Below the pieces are notes generated by a model, which saw only the letters and a list, made by a program, of their open reading frames with translations, did no database searches and was not told the origin of the DNA. From Ignavibacteria bacterium (GTDB lineage: Bacteria; Bacteroidota; Ignavibacteria; Kapaibacteriales; UBA4661): a stretch of 52,801 nt of DNA. Location: contig JAAFHM010000001.1 of NCBI GenBank assembly GCA_013298375.1, positions 1 through 52,801 on the forward strand. The letters run 5' to 3'. Of the stretch, positions 1-10,152 are shown piece by piece. The position numbers and the translations under genes were made by a program. Positions within the stretch are counted from its first letter, which is position 1. The number at the start of each line of letters is the position of its first letter.

Positions 1-1
1 T

Positions 2-1174
2 GGAACGGGAGTTGTGCCGAATGTGGACGTTCAGCCAAGCCGCATCCAGTTTCTCGATAAGCCCTTGGGGTCGCAATGCACGGTACAAAGTACCATCAAC
101 GTTGTGATAGCAAATCCAACTACACCATTCTGTGGGACACCATTGTCGTTTAATGCAACTATTCTTGAGTCGGGAACACCATTTAGCCTCTCTGATGCTA
201 ATAATTCCGGTACCTTGTCCTCCGTCAATATTTCCGGCACCTTAGTTTCAGCACAATCTACAACACTCACGATTACATTTTCACCCAAGAACGTCAATGA
301 CTATGCTGCAACGCTGCTCATTACAACGGATGCACCGAAGGGCAAAGACAGCATCCGTATTCCATTGCAAGGACGCGCAAGCGATCAGCCGAGTGTGATA
401 GTCTCAGCCGCAACTGTTCGTGCAAGTCCGGGGCGAGAGATTTCTATTCCCATTCTTGTCAAGCCCGGACAAAGCGGTTCGCCGACGTTGAATGCCGAGG
501 CGCTGCGTTTTGTGAAGGTCGTACAGTTTCAACTCACCTTTGATAAAAGTTTACTCCGTTTTGAGCGGTCAATAACCGACCTGACTGCAAGCTCTAATGC
601 CATTATTCCGCCACCTGAAACGACGACAACTCCCGATGGAGCAACAACACTGACGTTCACAATTACCGCACGTGATTCCGCGCTACGCCCACGTAATGAA
701 ACCCTCGTTATTCTGAATTTTTCCACGTATTTGGGACGAAGCAGTAGAACGTCACTCAAACTTGTTAATATCCGTTTAAGCGATTCTCTTGGCACAAGTC
801 CTTGTCTTCGCGCAAAGGTAGAAGGAGCGCCTGTTGATGGCGAGTTTGCCTTAGATTCTGTTTGCGGTTTGGCGACAAAAGTGGACTATGTGAATAAGCT
901 GAATAGTACGAAAACCTTTGTGTTAAGCGCTATTACGCCGAATCCGATAAGCGACAACGTCCGTGTCGGCTTCGATGTCGCATATCCAGCACACGTTATG
1001 GTGGAAATTCTGGATGCACTTGGGCAGGTGAAAGCGACGGTGGCGGATAATCGCTTTCCCGAAGGCTCATTTGAGGGGGAAATTAACGTTGGGAATCTTG
1101 CGCCTGGCGTGTATTTCTGCCGTATGCGGGCGGAGCGCTTTAGCGAAATGCGCAAGATACTCATTGTGCGATAA
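2..1174 (+). CDS. C-terminal part of a T9SS-secreted protein (ASH/choice-of-anchor and cohesin-like domains)
   Basis: The frame is open to the left edge, so the start lies outside the window; a GTG at 14 is an internal codon as far as can be seen. The visible part begins with an immunoglobulin-like region (about residues 5-120 from the edge) of the ASH/choice-of-anchor D type, which carries an IPLQGRA strand. A cohesin-like beta sandwich follows (about 130-285). The last ~75 residues form a T9SS type A sorting domain: a PNPISDNV start, a LDALGQV segment, LAPGVYFCRM, and a final KILIVR. Such proteins cross the outer membrane by T9SS and lose the tail at the surface. The specific function is unknown. 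It ends 60 bases before the murF ATG. Confidence 0.8.
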   Translation, partial: GTGVVPNVDVQPSRIQFLDKPLGSQCTVQSTINVVIANPTTPFCGTPLSFNATILESGTPFSLSDANNSGTLSSVNISGTLVSAQSTTLTITFSPKNVNDYAATLLITTDAPKGKDSIRIPLQGRASDQPSVIVSAATVRASPGREISIPILVKPGQSGSPTLNAEALRFVKVVQFQLTFDKSLLRFERSITDLTASSNAIIPPPETTTTPDGATTLTFTITARDSALRPRNETLVILNFSTYLGRSSRTSLKLVNIRLSDSLGTSPCLRAKVEGAPVDGEFALDSVCGLATKVDYVNKLNSTKTFVLSAITPNPISDNVRVGFDVAYPAHVMVEILDALGQVKATVADNRFPEGSFEGEINVGNLAPGVYFCRMRAERFSEMRKILIVR

Positions 1175-1234
1175 ACTCAATTGGGCAGAGTTTTTCTGCC
1201 ATTCTCTGCACAAAAATCCGTAATTTGCGTGTCT

Positions 1235-2683
1235 ATGCACAACAGCCAAACGACCAATATTGCGCCTTTTGATTACGCCGATTTTGTGAGCATTTTCGGA
1301 GAACGTGCTTGCGAAAATCTTCCTAAAACCTTGAAAGTATGCGGCGTTTCAACCGATACGCGTACACTGTCAGAGGGGAATTGTTTTGTTGCCCTGCGCG
1401 GAGAGCGCTTCGATGCTCATAGATTGGTAAAAGAGGCGTTGCAAAAGGGAGCAGTTGTGGCGTTGGTAGAATCGCTCTTGGATGCTGATATTGCGGATGC
1501 CAGCGTACCAATTCTCGTTGTGGAGGACACATTACGTGCCTTTGGCTTGTTGGCAAATTTTCATCGTCGGCGTTTTTCGATTCCTGTTGTTGCCGTTGCT
1601 GGTTCGGCGGGGAAGACGACGACGAAAGAGATGACGGCGCGGCTTCTGGACGAGCATTTTCGTGTGCTGAAAACAGAGGGAAATTTTAATAATCAAGTCG
1701 GTGTGCCGCTTACACTCTTACATCTGAGCAACACACACACGGCAGCAGTCGTGGAAATCGGCACGAATGAGCCGGGTGAAATTGCGAAACTTTCGGCAAT
1801 AGTTGCACCCACACACGGCATTATTACCAATATTGGCAAAGAGCATTTGGAAAAATTGATTGATGAAGATGGTGTGGAAGAGGAGGAAACGGCGCTTTTT
1901 CGCTATCTCGCCGAACATGGCGGCACAGCGTTTATCAACTGCAATGACGAGCGAATCAGGAAATACGGGCGTTCCGGTTGGGTGCGCTACGCTCTTGCCG
2001 ATGAGACGCTTGGTGCCGATATTACGGCAACATTTATTATGCAGGGCAGCACTCATCCGATATTGCACCTCGTTCATCATCGCGCTAACGTCAACGTTGA
2101 AGCGCATTTGCAGAGTGTCGGTATAACGGGCGCACGAAACGCACTGGCGGCGGCGGCAGTCGGATTTGGCTTGGGAATGTCGGCAGAGGAGATTCGGCGC
2201 GGATTGGAGGGGTTCCGCTCTGAAACGTCGGAAACGGGGTACGGACGCATGGTTGCTGAAACACGGGAATTGCCGCAAAACCGCACCATTACGCTCCTCA
2301 ACGATTGTTACAACGCCAATCCAACGTCAATGTATGCCGCTTTGGAAACATTGCAAACGACCGCCTCGCCGCGCCGTATAGCGCTTTTGGGCGATATGCG
2401 CGAACTTGGTGCTGCTTCCGAAAGCGAACACGATGCGCTTATTGCTGCTCTCAAAAGCGCATCATGGCTTACGTTGGCAATTCTTATCGGAGCGGAAATG
2501 CACAAAGCATATTTGCGAGCGTCGGCACAACACGAAATAACGCCCAAACTCGTCTATTGCGATACTCATTCAGAAGCCGCTCAAATGATTACTGCGCAGA
2601 CGCAGACTGGTGATGTTTTGCTCGTCAAAGGCTCGCGTGGTGTTCGCTTGGAGGACGTTTTGGAGCAGCTTTTCGGACAGTAA
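1235..2683 (+). CDS. murF: UDP-N-acetylmuramoyl-tripeptide--D-alanyl-D-alanine ligase
   Basis: Cytoplasmic ATP-dependent ligase that adds D-Ala-D-Ala to UDP-MurNAc-tripeptide, the last soluble step of peptidoglycan precursor synthesis. The 482 residues match the usual family length. The Mur-ligase P-loop GSAGKTTT is at residues 123-130, the EGNFNNQVG stretch follows, and the MurF-type NDCYNANPTSM motif introduces the C-terminal domain. I chose the ATG at 1235; an in-frame TTG at 1181 would add 18 residues unlike MurF N-termini. No strong Shine-Dalgarno is visible. The gene leads a same-strand run with lpxD and lpxC-fabZ, so it probably belongs to an envelope-synthesis unit, although the gap to lpxD is 101 bases and may hold a promoter. 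Confidence 0.93.
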   Translation: MHNSQTTNIAPFDYADFVSIFGERACENLPKTLKVCGVSTDTRTLSEGNCFVALRGERFDAHRLVKEALQKGAVVALVESLLDADIADASVPILVVEDTLRAFGLLANFHRRRFSIPVVAVAGSAGKTTTKEMTARLLDEHFRVLKTEGNFNNQVGVPLTLLHLSNTHTAAVVEIGTNEPGEIAKLSAIVAPTHGIITNIGKEHLEKLIDEDGVEEEETALFRYLAEHGGTAFINCNDERIRKYGRSGWVRYALADETLGADITATFIMQGSTHPILHLVHHRANVNVEAHLQSVGITGARNALAAAAVGFGLGMSAEEIRRGLEGFRSETSETGYGRMVAETRELPQNRTITLLNDCYNANPTSMYAALETLQTTASPRRIALLGDMRELGAASESEHDALIAALKSASWLTLAILIGAEMHKAYLRASAQHEITPKLVYCDTHSEAAQMITAQTQTGDVLLVKGSRGVRLEDVLEQLFGQ

Positions 2684-2784
2684 TTATTGCTGCAAACAAT
2701 GTTGTAACGTTTCACCTCGGCGCAGCCTTCTATAACTGTTCGCAGACTCTATCACTATCGAATTATCCGATCTCACTTTTGCCA

Positions 2785-3822
2785 ATGAAGTCATCGTTTG
2801 CCCAACATTATACCATACAGGAACTTGCCGATAAACTCAATGCGAGGATTGATGCGCCATCGGAACGTGTAGCTGCAAGCACTCTTATTGGTGTCAATAC
2901 TCTGGAAGCTGCCCAGCAAGGAGAAGTGAGTTTTCTGGCAAATCCCAAATATGCTCCGCTTGTAGCTTCAACACAGGCTTCGGCACTGATAGTTCATGAT
3001 GAATATGTTGCGCCGGAGGCATTTGGAGGCGTTCTGCTTCGTACAGAAAACCCTTACAACGCCTTTCTTCGTGCCGTTCAGTTTTTTTATCCCAGCCGTC
3101 CGAAGCAAGCGGGATTCCGCCATCCATCGGCAATTATCGCCGAAAGCGCTCAGGTACACGCTTCGGCAAATATTGGCGCAAATGTGGTTATCGGAGAGTA
3201 TTGTACGATTGGCGAAAAGACGACGCTTCATGGTGGCGTAATTTTGTACGACAGTGTTCATATTGCGAATGACTCGACGCTCCATGCGAATGTTGTGTGC
3301 TACGACCACACTATTATTGGGTCGGGTAGCATTATTCATGCTGGCACAGTGCTGGGAGCGGACGGTTTTGGGTTTGCAGAAAATAAAGATGATGGTTCAT
3401 TTACAAAAATTCCGCAAGTTGGCAATGTTGTTATTGGTGACGATGTTGAAATTGGTGCAAACTGCACGATTGATCGTGCTGCATTAGGCTCGACACGTAT
3501 CGAAAACGGCGTAAAATTGGATAATCTCATTCACGTAGCCCACAATGTCATTATTGGCGAGAATACTGCCATAGCCGCACAAACGGGCATTTCCGGCAGC
3601 ACGAAACTTGGCAAACGCAATCGTGTCGCTGGGCAGGTTGGCTTTGTTGGGCATATTGCGACGGCGAACGACGTGACGGTGAATGCTCAATCAGGCGTTG
3701 CGAAGGATATTGCGCAAAAAGGCGTGTACTTCGGTACGCCCGCAAAACCGTTTCGAGAAGAACTTCGCATACAAGCATCGCTCAAACAGTTGCCGGAACA
3801 TCTTCGTCATTTCCCCAAATAA
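2785..3822 (+). CDS. lpxD: UDP-3-O-(3-hydroxyacyl)glucosamine N-acyltransferase
   Basis: Third enzyme of lipid A synthesis: it transfers a hydroxyacyl chain from acyl carrier protein to the 2-amino group of UDP-3-O-acylglucosamine. It has the LpxD N-terminal uridine-binding domain (about 1-105), then a long left-handed beta-helix of hexapeptide repeats (about 110-320) with many I/V-G-x-x sequences. The catalytic histidine is expected in VAHNVIIG, residue 253, by comparison with the known IAHNV motif. The 345-residue length is normal. ATG 2785 is preferred over a TTG two codons upstream. The next gene, lpxC-fabZ, starts 69 bases later. Confidence 0.94.
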   Translation: MKSSFAQHYTIQELADKLNARIDAPSERVAASTLIGVNTLEAAQQGEVSFLANPKYAPLVASTQASALIVHDEYVAPEAFGGVLLRTENPYNAFLRAVQFFYPSRPKQAGFRHPSAIIAESAQVHASANIGANVVIGEYCTIGEKTTLHGGVILYDSVHIANDSTLHANVVCYDHTIIGSGSIIHAGTVLGADGFGFAENKDDGSFTKIPQVGNVVIGDDVEIGANCTIDRAALGSTRIENGVKLDNLIHVAHNVIIGENTAIAAQTGISGSTKLGKRNRVAGQVGFVGHIATANDVTVNAQSGVAKDIAQKGVYFGTPAKPFREELRIQASLKQLPEHLRHFPK

Positions 3823-3891
3823 TTTGATTATAAATTTTGCCACCCAACTATCAACTATTTTTTGTGGCATTACTTTAGCTTGGAACCTCTA

Positions 3892-5328
3892 ATGCTTGTC
3901 AACCAACGAACACTGAAAAACTCTGTTTCCGTCGAAGGAGTGGGACTCCACACGGGTAATCTTTCGACACTGACCTTTCATCCTGCTCCCGAAGGTTATG
4001 GGTACAAATTTGTGCGAATAGACCTTGAGGGAAGCCCCGAAATTCCTGCTTTGGTGGATAATGTTGTGGATATTTCGCGTGGCACAACGCTTGCTGTGCC
4101 GACAGTGAACGGTGAGGCAAAGGCTCACACGGTTGAACACGTGCTTTCGGCGCTGGCTGGTTTAGAAATTGATAATTGCAAAATTGAACTCTCGGCGAAT
4201 GAGCCGCCCGTTGCCGACGGAAGCGCGATGCCCTTTGTTGAGGCGCTCTGGAAAGCAGGTTTCGAGGAGCAACGCGCTCCGAAAGATTATTTAGTGCTGG
4301 ACAAAACGATTACCTATCAAGATTCCGCCCGAAACGTCGAAATGGCGGCACTTCCGAATGATGATTACCGTATTACCGTGATGGTGGATTACAACAATCC
4401 AGCGCTTGGCAGCCAACACGCCTCGCTTTTTGATGTTGGTGGCAACTACGTGAGCGATATTGCGCCTGCACGGACATTTTGCTTCCTTTCGGAAGTCGAA
4501 GCACTGCATAAATACGGTTTAATCAAGGGTGGAAATCTGGATAACGCTGTTGTAATCATTGACCACGAAACGAATGACAGCGAATTGCAAGAATTGATGC
4601 GGAGTTTGGGCTTGGACGATAACATCGTCGTTGGTACAAGTGGTTTTTTGAATAACAAAACATTGCGTTTTGCCAATGAACCAGCGCGTCATAAATTGCT
4701 GGATGTTCTCGGCGATTTGGCGCTCGTGGGCGCACCAATGAAGACGCATATTTTGGCGGCACGCCCCGGACACGCTGCCAACGTCGAACTCGCTCGCAAA
4801 ATTCGCCGTATGGTCGAACGGAAAAAAATCTTACGCAAATATCAAACGAAAAAGGAAGATGGAGTTATCATGGACATAAACGCAATTCTTGAGGTGATGC
4901 CGCATCGGTATCCATTTTTGCTCGTGGACAGAATCACGGAAGTCAACGCGGAAGAAAAGCGCATCATCGGCTACAAAAATGTTACCTTTAATGAGCAGTT
5001 TTTTCAAGGGCATTTCCCTGGGCGACCAATTATGCCAGGCGTGCTGATTATTGAGGCAATGGCGCAAACAGGCGGCTTGCTGCTCCTTTCCAATGCCACC
5101 GGCAATGCAAGCGCCGATTTTGACCCCAAAAACAAACTCGTTTTTTTTATGGGTATTAACAACGCGAAATTCCGCAAGCCCGTGACTCCGGGTGACCAAC
5201 TCTTTTTCGATGTGAAGATGGTGCGCCAGCGTATGAATACCTTTCAAATGGAAGCAAAAGCGCTCGTAATGGGCGAAGTCGTTGCTGAAGCAGAGCTTAT
5301 GGCGGCAATTGTCGATAAAGATAAGTGA
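3892..5328 (+). CDS. lpxC/fabZ: Bifunctional UDP-3-O-acyl-N-acetylglucosamine deacetylase / 3-hydroxyacyl-ACP dehydratase
   Basis: Fusion of two enzymes that are separate in most bacteria. Residues 1-~310 are LpxC, the committed zinc-dependent deacetylase of lipid A synthesis: zinc ligands H79 and H83 in HTVEH, a second metal/catalytic block HKLLDVLGD, and the C-terminal PGHAAN histidine. Residues ~327-478 are FabZ, with the PHRYPFLLVDR histidine and the MPGVLIIEAMAQ glutamate of the hot-dog dehydratase. The fusion is known in Bacteroidetes and Chlorobi. ATG 3892 gives a standard N-terminus. Many relatives place lpxA directly after this gene; here a secreted TldD-like gene follows instead. 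Confidence 0.95.
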   Translation: MLVNQRTLKNSVSVEGVGLHTGNLSTLTFHPAPEGYGYKFVRIDLEGSPEIPALVDNVVDISRGTTLAVPTVNGEAKAHTVEHVLSALAGLEIDNCKIELSANEPPVADGSAMPFVEALWKAGFEEQRAPKDYLVLDKTITYQDSARNVEMAALPNDDYRITVMVDYNNPALGSQHASLFDVGGNYVSDIAPARTFCFLSEVEALHKYGLIKGGNLDNAVVIIDHETNDSELQELMRSLGLDDNIVVGTSGFLNNKTLRFANEPARHKLLDVLGDLALVGAPMKTHILAARPGHAANVELARKIRRMVERKKILRKYQTKKEDGVIMDINAILEVMPHRYPFLLVDRITEVNAEEKRIIGYKNVTFNEQFFQGHFPGRPIMPGVLIIEAMAQTGGLLLLSNATGNASADFDPKNKLVFFMGINNAKFRKPVTPGDQLFFDVKMVRQRMNTFQMEAKALVMGEVVAEAELMAAIVDKDK

Positions 5329-5387
5329 GAAGTGATTATCATATTCGCTCCCAAATAACAATAGCAATTTCCCTCAGAAGCCGCTTT

Positions 5388-7175
5388 ATGACTATGCTCA
5401 AGCAATTATTGATTGTATTCGTTGGTCTTATCTGCTCCCTCACGCACCTTTTCGCACAAGCACCCTCGCAAGCCGCTTCCACACAGGAGATTTTTCGAGC
5501 GATGCGGGATGAATTACGCCGCTCAATGCAGGATTTACGCCTTCCATCGTTGGAAAAACCGTACTACATCCAATATGTTCTAACGAATACGGCTTCGCAC
5601 AATATCAAAGCATCCTTCGGAAGCCTGACAGAATCACATCTGTCGCAAGAAAAACGTCTGAGTGTAGCTCTGCGCGTTGGTTCGCCGCAATTTGACAATA
5701 CAAATTTTTTCGATCCGGCACTTGGCTTTTTCGGTTCGAGCGATGACGAAGAGCGCTTCAAAAACCGTTCCATTCCTGCGGAACTTGACTACACCGCGCT
5801 TCGCCGTGAACTTTGGCTTGCCACCGATGCCGCCTACAAACAGTCTGCCGAGCTGTATGCCAAGAAGCAAGCCGCACTCAAAAATCGTGTTCGTACCGAC
5901 ACGTTGCCTGATTTTACGCTCATTCCGGCAGCTTTTGTCGCCGATACCGTACCGCTTCCTGCCTTTGACAAAGCCTATTTTGAGCGCTTGGCAGTAGATT
6001 TATCGGCTATTTTCAGGGAATTTCCTGCCGTGACGCTTTCGACCGTTGGGGTGGAATTTTTGCCCAAACAAGAGTTTTTTGTCAATACCGAAGGGCGCGA
6101 AGCGCTGCGTACCGATGTATTGTGCGGGATTGAAGTTATTGCTGTTGCTCAGGCAAAAGATGGGATGCCACTTGCACAGGTGTACAGCGCCTACAGTCGT
6201 ACGCCAAGCGGTCTGCCCAGCCGCGACTCCTTGCTCAAAGCAACAAGAGCGATTGCATTGAGACTCTCGCAAAGCCTGATTGCGCCTACTTCTCAAGCAT
6301 ATTCGGGTCCAGTATTGCTGGAAGACCAAGCGGCTGCGGAAGCATTTTTACAAATCTTCGCTCCGAATCTCGCCACACAGCGCCCACCCGTTACCGAGCG
6401 AGGCATTAGCGACAATCCGCAAAATGCAGCCTTTCAAAATAAAGTTGGTGCGCGTGTTATGCCTGAATTTCTTTCGGTTGCAGTGTCGCCGTCGCTGATG
6501 AATTACGGGGCATTGCAGCTTATTGGTTCGTATCGCATTGACGATGAAGCAGTTCCGGCGGAATCGTTTCAGATTGTGAAAGGTGGTTATTTGAAAGGGC
6601 TTATGTCTTCGCGGACTCCCACACGGCGGGTGAAGCTAACGAATGGGCATAATCGCGGAGGTGCTGCTATGTTCAGTACCTTGGAACTCAGCGCCAGCAA
6701 AGACCGTACACAGACTTCGCGCAAACTTCGTGAGCGAATGTTGCAACTTTGCAAAGACCGTGATTTACCCTACGGAATTATCGTGCGAAAAATTTTGAAC
6801 CCGAATATTTTGATGACCACCCTATACAATATTACCGATGGCGAGTTTCCCTTTGCCCGCACTCCGGGACAGATGACCGCATTGGAAGCGTATCGTGTTT
6901 ACCCCGACGGGCGCGAAGAACTCGTGCGCGGGTGCGATGTTGCAGGCATGACGGTACAATCATTCAAAGAAATTCTCGCTGTTGGCGACCGCAAAACGGC
7001 GTATAATTGTTATGCGTTGCCTGTCACGCTCTCGTTCTTTTCGGGCGGAGCGCAGTTCATACCCGCGTCGGTTATTCTTCCGGCGCTGCTTTTTGAAGAT
7101 ATTGAAATTCGCCCCATCGAAGACGATTTTACTAAGCCGCCAATTTTACCGCATCCGTTTTTTTCTCGTAAATAA
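5388..7175 (+). CDS. Secreted TldD/PmbA-related protein (peptidase U62 family)
   Basis: This 595-residue protein starts with a signal peptide (about 1-22, ending near LFAQA). It then resembles the large extracytoplasmic TldD/PmbA relatives: a DELRRSMQDLRLP-type opening, an ELDYTALRRELW segment, and a TldD-type C-terminal region with AYRVYPDGREELVRGCD and LPALLFEDIEIR. Cytoplasmic TldD is a zinc protease with an HExxxH motif. I find no HExxxH here, so the activity may be lost or different. ATG 5388 directly precedes the signal peptide; ATG 5394 is equally possible. The frame extends upstream to a GTG overlapping the end of lpxC-fabZ. The next gene starts 34 bases later. No specific substrate can be named. 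Confidence 0.8.
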   Translation: MTMLKQLLIVFVGLICSLTHLFAQAPSQAASTQEIFRAMRDELRRSMQDLRLPSLEKPYYIQYVLTNTASHNIKASFGSLTESHLSQEKRLSVALRVGSPQFDNTNFFDPALGFFGSSDDEERFKNRSIPAELDYTALRRELWLATDAAYKQSAELYAKKQAALKNRVRTDTLPDFTLIPAAFVADTVPLPAFDKAYFERLAVDLSAIFREFPAVTLSTVGVEFLPKQEFFVNTEGREALRTDVLCGIEVIAVAQAKDGMPLAQVYSAYSRTPSGLPSRDSLLKATRAIALRLSQSLIAPTSQAYSGPVLLEDQAAAEAFLQIFAPNLATQRPPVTERGISDNPQNAAFQNKVGARVMPEFLSVAVSPSLMNYGALQLIGSYRIDDEAVPAESFQIVKGGYLKGLMSSRTPTRRVKLTNGHNRGGAAMFSTLELSASKDRTQTSRKLRERMLQLCKDRDLPYGIIVRKILNPNILMTTLYNITDGEFPFARTPGQMTALEAYRVYPDGREELVRGCDVAGMTVQSFKEILAVGDRKTAYNCYALPVTLSFFSGGAQFIPASVILPALLFEDIEIRPIEDDFTKPPILPHPFFSRK

Positions 7176-7209
7176 CTCCTACGCAAACTCAATGCAAAAG
7201 TGAGGTTTT

Positions 7210-10092
7210 ATGCGACGTATCCGGCATTTCTCTTCATTCACAACCCAAGCACAGGCATTGTTGTCTGTGCTTGCCGTTTTCACCCTGTTTTCCGTAACAG
7301 CTATACACGCCCAAGAATATCAATCGGGCGTACTGCTTGTGAAGTTTCGTGCAAAATCTCCACTTTTGCGCTTGTGGGAGAAGCAGGGGCGAAAGGGCGA
7401 AATTCCTGATTGGAAGCCGCTTCTCGGCGCTCACCGCAGCGAGGCGCTTTTTGATGATGGTTTGATAAATAGCGTGATTGAGCGCTTTGGTCGCTTGACA
7501 GAGGACGACCCCACGCGCCGCGCATCAACACTCACGCGCTGGTGCCAGATTCGCTTCGCCTCGAAAGCTGATGCTGCCTTTCTTGCTGGCAAGGTAAAGA
7601 TGCTGCCCGATGTAGAGTACGCCGAACCGCGCTACTATCGCTCTCTCACCGATGCACCAAATGACCCTTTTCTCGGCACACAACAGCATTTGTCTATTAT
7701 TCGCGCTTTAGAAGCATGGGATGTTGTTCAGTCTCGGGGGGACACGTCGCAAAGCGTGATTCTGGCTGTTGTTGATAGTGGTGTGGACTATGACCATGAG
7801 GATTTGGCAGCAAATATTTATGTCAATCCCGGCGAAAGCGGTATGGATGCTCAAGGGCGCGACAAACGGACGAATGGCGTGGATGACGACCGCAATGGGC
7901 GAGTGGATGATTGGCGCGGGTGGGATTTTGCCAGTGGTAGCGCTGGCGAGAGCGAAGACAATGCGCCGAAAGCGGTATTGTCTCCGCATGGCACACACGT
8001 TGCTGGTATTGCCGGAGCGGTGGTGAATAACGGAATTGGTATTGCGGGTGCGGCGCGAAATATCCGCCTGATGCCCATTAAATGCTTGCCAGACGGCTCC
8101 CGTGATGGACTTGTTCACGGCTATCGCGGCATTGTCTATGCAGCCACGATGGGTGCGTCGGTGATTAATTGCAGTTGGGGCGACTACAATCGCTCACAAG
8201 CCGAGCAGGAGGCGATTGAAATAGCGACAGAACTGGGTTCTCTCGTGATAGCCACAGCAGGGAATGACCGACGATACGCAGCGTTTTATCCGGGATCTTA
8301 TGATAAGGTCTGCTCGGTGGTGTGGTTGGAAAATGATGATGTGCTTTTGCAGGGAAATTACCACGAAACAGCCGATATTGGCGCTCCGGGAACAAGTATT
8401 TATTCGACGTTTCCGGATAATCGGTATAATACCTTAAGCGGATCTTCGATGTCAGCGCCGATGGTTGCGGCGGCGGCGGCACTTGTGAAGATGCGCTTTC
8501 CACGCCTTTCACCGATGCAAATTCTGACACGTCTCAAAACCACTGCTGATAATAACGACCGTATCAATCCCGAAGTTGCAGGGCGCATCGGCACAGGGCG
8601 TTTGAATATGCTTCGCGCTGTGCAGATTGAGAACCCGCCGTTTATTGAGGTACGCAGTTTTACGGTGCAGGACGAAAATAATAACGGAATTTTAGAGTCG
8701 GGCGAGCGCATAACGGTTGCCCTCAACCTTGCCAATAGCGCCGCACCAATTACCGTACCAACGACAGTGAGGCTCCGCACGACGATTGCGTCCAATAGCC
8801 GTTTTCTACCGTTTTTTGACGATACGACAAAGCAAATTGCGCCGCTTGCGGCAAATGAAGTGCGCATGGGCGCAGTGGTGTTTAGTTTTCGACTTACGAC
8901 GAATTTATCGCAAAATTTTTCCGTGCCGCTCATGTTTTCCATGACGGGTGCAAACGGCAACCTTATCGGGCGCGACGCAATAACGCTTGTTGCAGAGCGT
9001 TCATTCGCAACCTTGCGCAACAACAATATCAACGTAACTATCAATAGTCGCGGCAATTTTGGCTACAACAATTATCCCGATAATAGCCAAGGCGACGGTT
9101 TTTTTTATGCGCCCAGCGACACAACGAATCTGCTGTTTGAAGGTGGTTTGGTGGTGGCGCAAAGCGAGGATAATGTCTCGTCGTCCGTCCGCGATAGGTT
9201 CAAGCAACGCGACCTTGCGTTTCTTGCCACGTCGCTTTTGGATGTCAGTGCGTCGCAAGATTCCGCATTACTAACCGCTCGTGCTGCTTTTGCTGATCTT
9301 GGCAGCGAGAGTCAAGCGGGGGTAAGCGTTGAGCAAACAGTACAGCAATATCGCCAGCCGTCACGCCAAAACATGATTACCTCGTCGTATGTCATCACCA
9401 ATACAACGCGGCGAACATTTTCCAATCTTTCGGCGGGCTTGTTTTTCGATTGGGATATTGGCAATTTTTCCACAAACGAAACATATTGGGACAATGAGTG
9501 TCGGTGCGGTATTGCGCAAAATATAGGTGGTGATTTTCCCGTCGTTGGCGTAAAACTGCTCTCGCCGCAAACGCCAACGTTTTTCCCTATCACCCAAGGT
9601 GACACGCTGCCAAATGCAATTTCGTTGGATAACGGCTTTCCACGTAGTGAAAAATATCGTACGTTGACAAGCGGCATCGTGACAAGCCGAAAAACGGGCG
9701 ATATTGCGCATATTGTTGGTGCGAGTGGCATGACGCTTCAGCCCTCAACGTCTGTATTGGTACGCTTTGGCATTGCCGCTGGATTGACGCTAGAAGAGGT
9801 GCGCAGAAGTTTTCGCTCTCTCTCAGAAGCAGACACTATCGCAAGCCGCTTGTATCCTAATCCTGCTGCGGGTAGTGCTTTTTTGGAATATCAACTCAGC
9901 GACGAGCAAAATGTGGTTGTTGAATTGTTTAATAGCTTTGGACAAATCATTGCAACGCCTGTGAACGATGTTAAATCTCGTGGCTGGCATCAATCCTCGT
10001 TTGCACTTGATAATCTGAGCGCGGGACTATATTTTGTGCGGCTTCGCACACCAACAATGGTTTTTACAAAACCCCTAATTGTTTCGCGGTAA
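7210..10092 (+). CDS. Secreted subtilisin-like (S8) serine protease with T9SS sorting tail
   Basis: A 960-residue exported protease. It has a signal peptide (about 1-35, ending near IHAQ), a propeptide-like region (~36-150), then an S8 catalytic domain with D189 in VVDSGVD, H260 in HGTHVAGIAG, oxyanion N352 in AGND and nucleophile S413 in GSSMSAP. Beta-rich repeats follow, and the last ~75 residues form a T9SS type A sorting domain (YPNPAAGSAFLEY, LSAGLYFVRL, KPLIVS end). All three catalytic residues are present, so it should be active outside the cell, probably in protein degradation or processing. A GAGG Shine-Dalgarno at 7202 supports ATG 7210. Confidence 0.93.
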   Translation: MRRIRHFSSFTTQAQALLSVLAVFTLFSVTAIHAQEYQSGVLLVKFRAKSPLLRLWEKQGRKGEIPDWKPLLGAHRSEALFDDGLINSVIERFGRLTEDDPTRRASTLTRWCQIRFASKADAAFLAGKVKMLPDVEYAEPRYYRSLTDAPNDPFLGTQQHLSIIRALEAWDVVQSRGDTSQSVILAVVDSGVDYDHEDLAANIYVNPGESGMDAQGRDKRTNGVDDDRNGRVDDWRGWDFASGSAGESEDNAPKAVLSPHGTHVAGIAGAVVNNGIGIAGAARNIRLMPIKCLPDGSRDGLVHGYRGIVYAATMGASVINCSWGDYNRSQAEQEAIEIATELGSLVIATAGNDRRYAAFYPGSYDKVCSVVWLENDDVLLQGNYHETADIGAPGTSIYSTFPDNRYNTLSGSSMSAPMVAAAAALVKMRFPRLSPMQILTRLKTTADNNDRINPEVAGRIGTGRLNMLRAVQIENPPFIEVRSFTVQDENNNGILESGERITVALNLANSAAPITVPTTVRLRTTIASNSRFLPFFDDTTKQIAPLAANEVRMGAVVFSFRLTTNLSQNFSVPLMFSMTGANGNLIGRDAITLVAERSFATLRNNNINVTINSRGNFGYNNYPDNSQGDGFFYAPSDTTNLLFEGGLVVAQSEDNVSSSVRDRFKQRDLAFLATSLLDVSASQDSALLTARAAFADLGSESQAGVSVEQTVQQYRQPSRQNMITSSYVITNTTRRTFSNLSAGLFFDWDIGNFSTNETYWDNECRCGIAQNIGGDFPVVGVKLLSPQTPTFFPITQGDTLPNAISLDNGFPRSEKYRTLTSGIVTSRKTGDIAHIVGASGMTLQPSTSVLVRFGIAAGLTLEEVRRSFRSLSEADTIASRLYPNPAAGSAFLEYQLSDEQNVVVELFNSFGQIIATPVNDVKSRGWHQSSFALDNLSAGLYFVRLRTPTMVFTKPLIVSR

Positions 10093-10152
10093 GCCGTAAG
10101 TGGTAAGCTCCATTTTTCCCTCGTACATTTTCTTCCATACATTCTTCTTACA

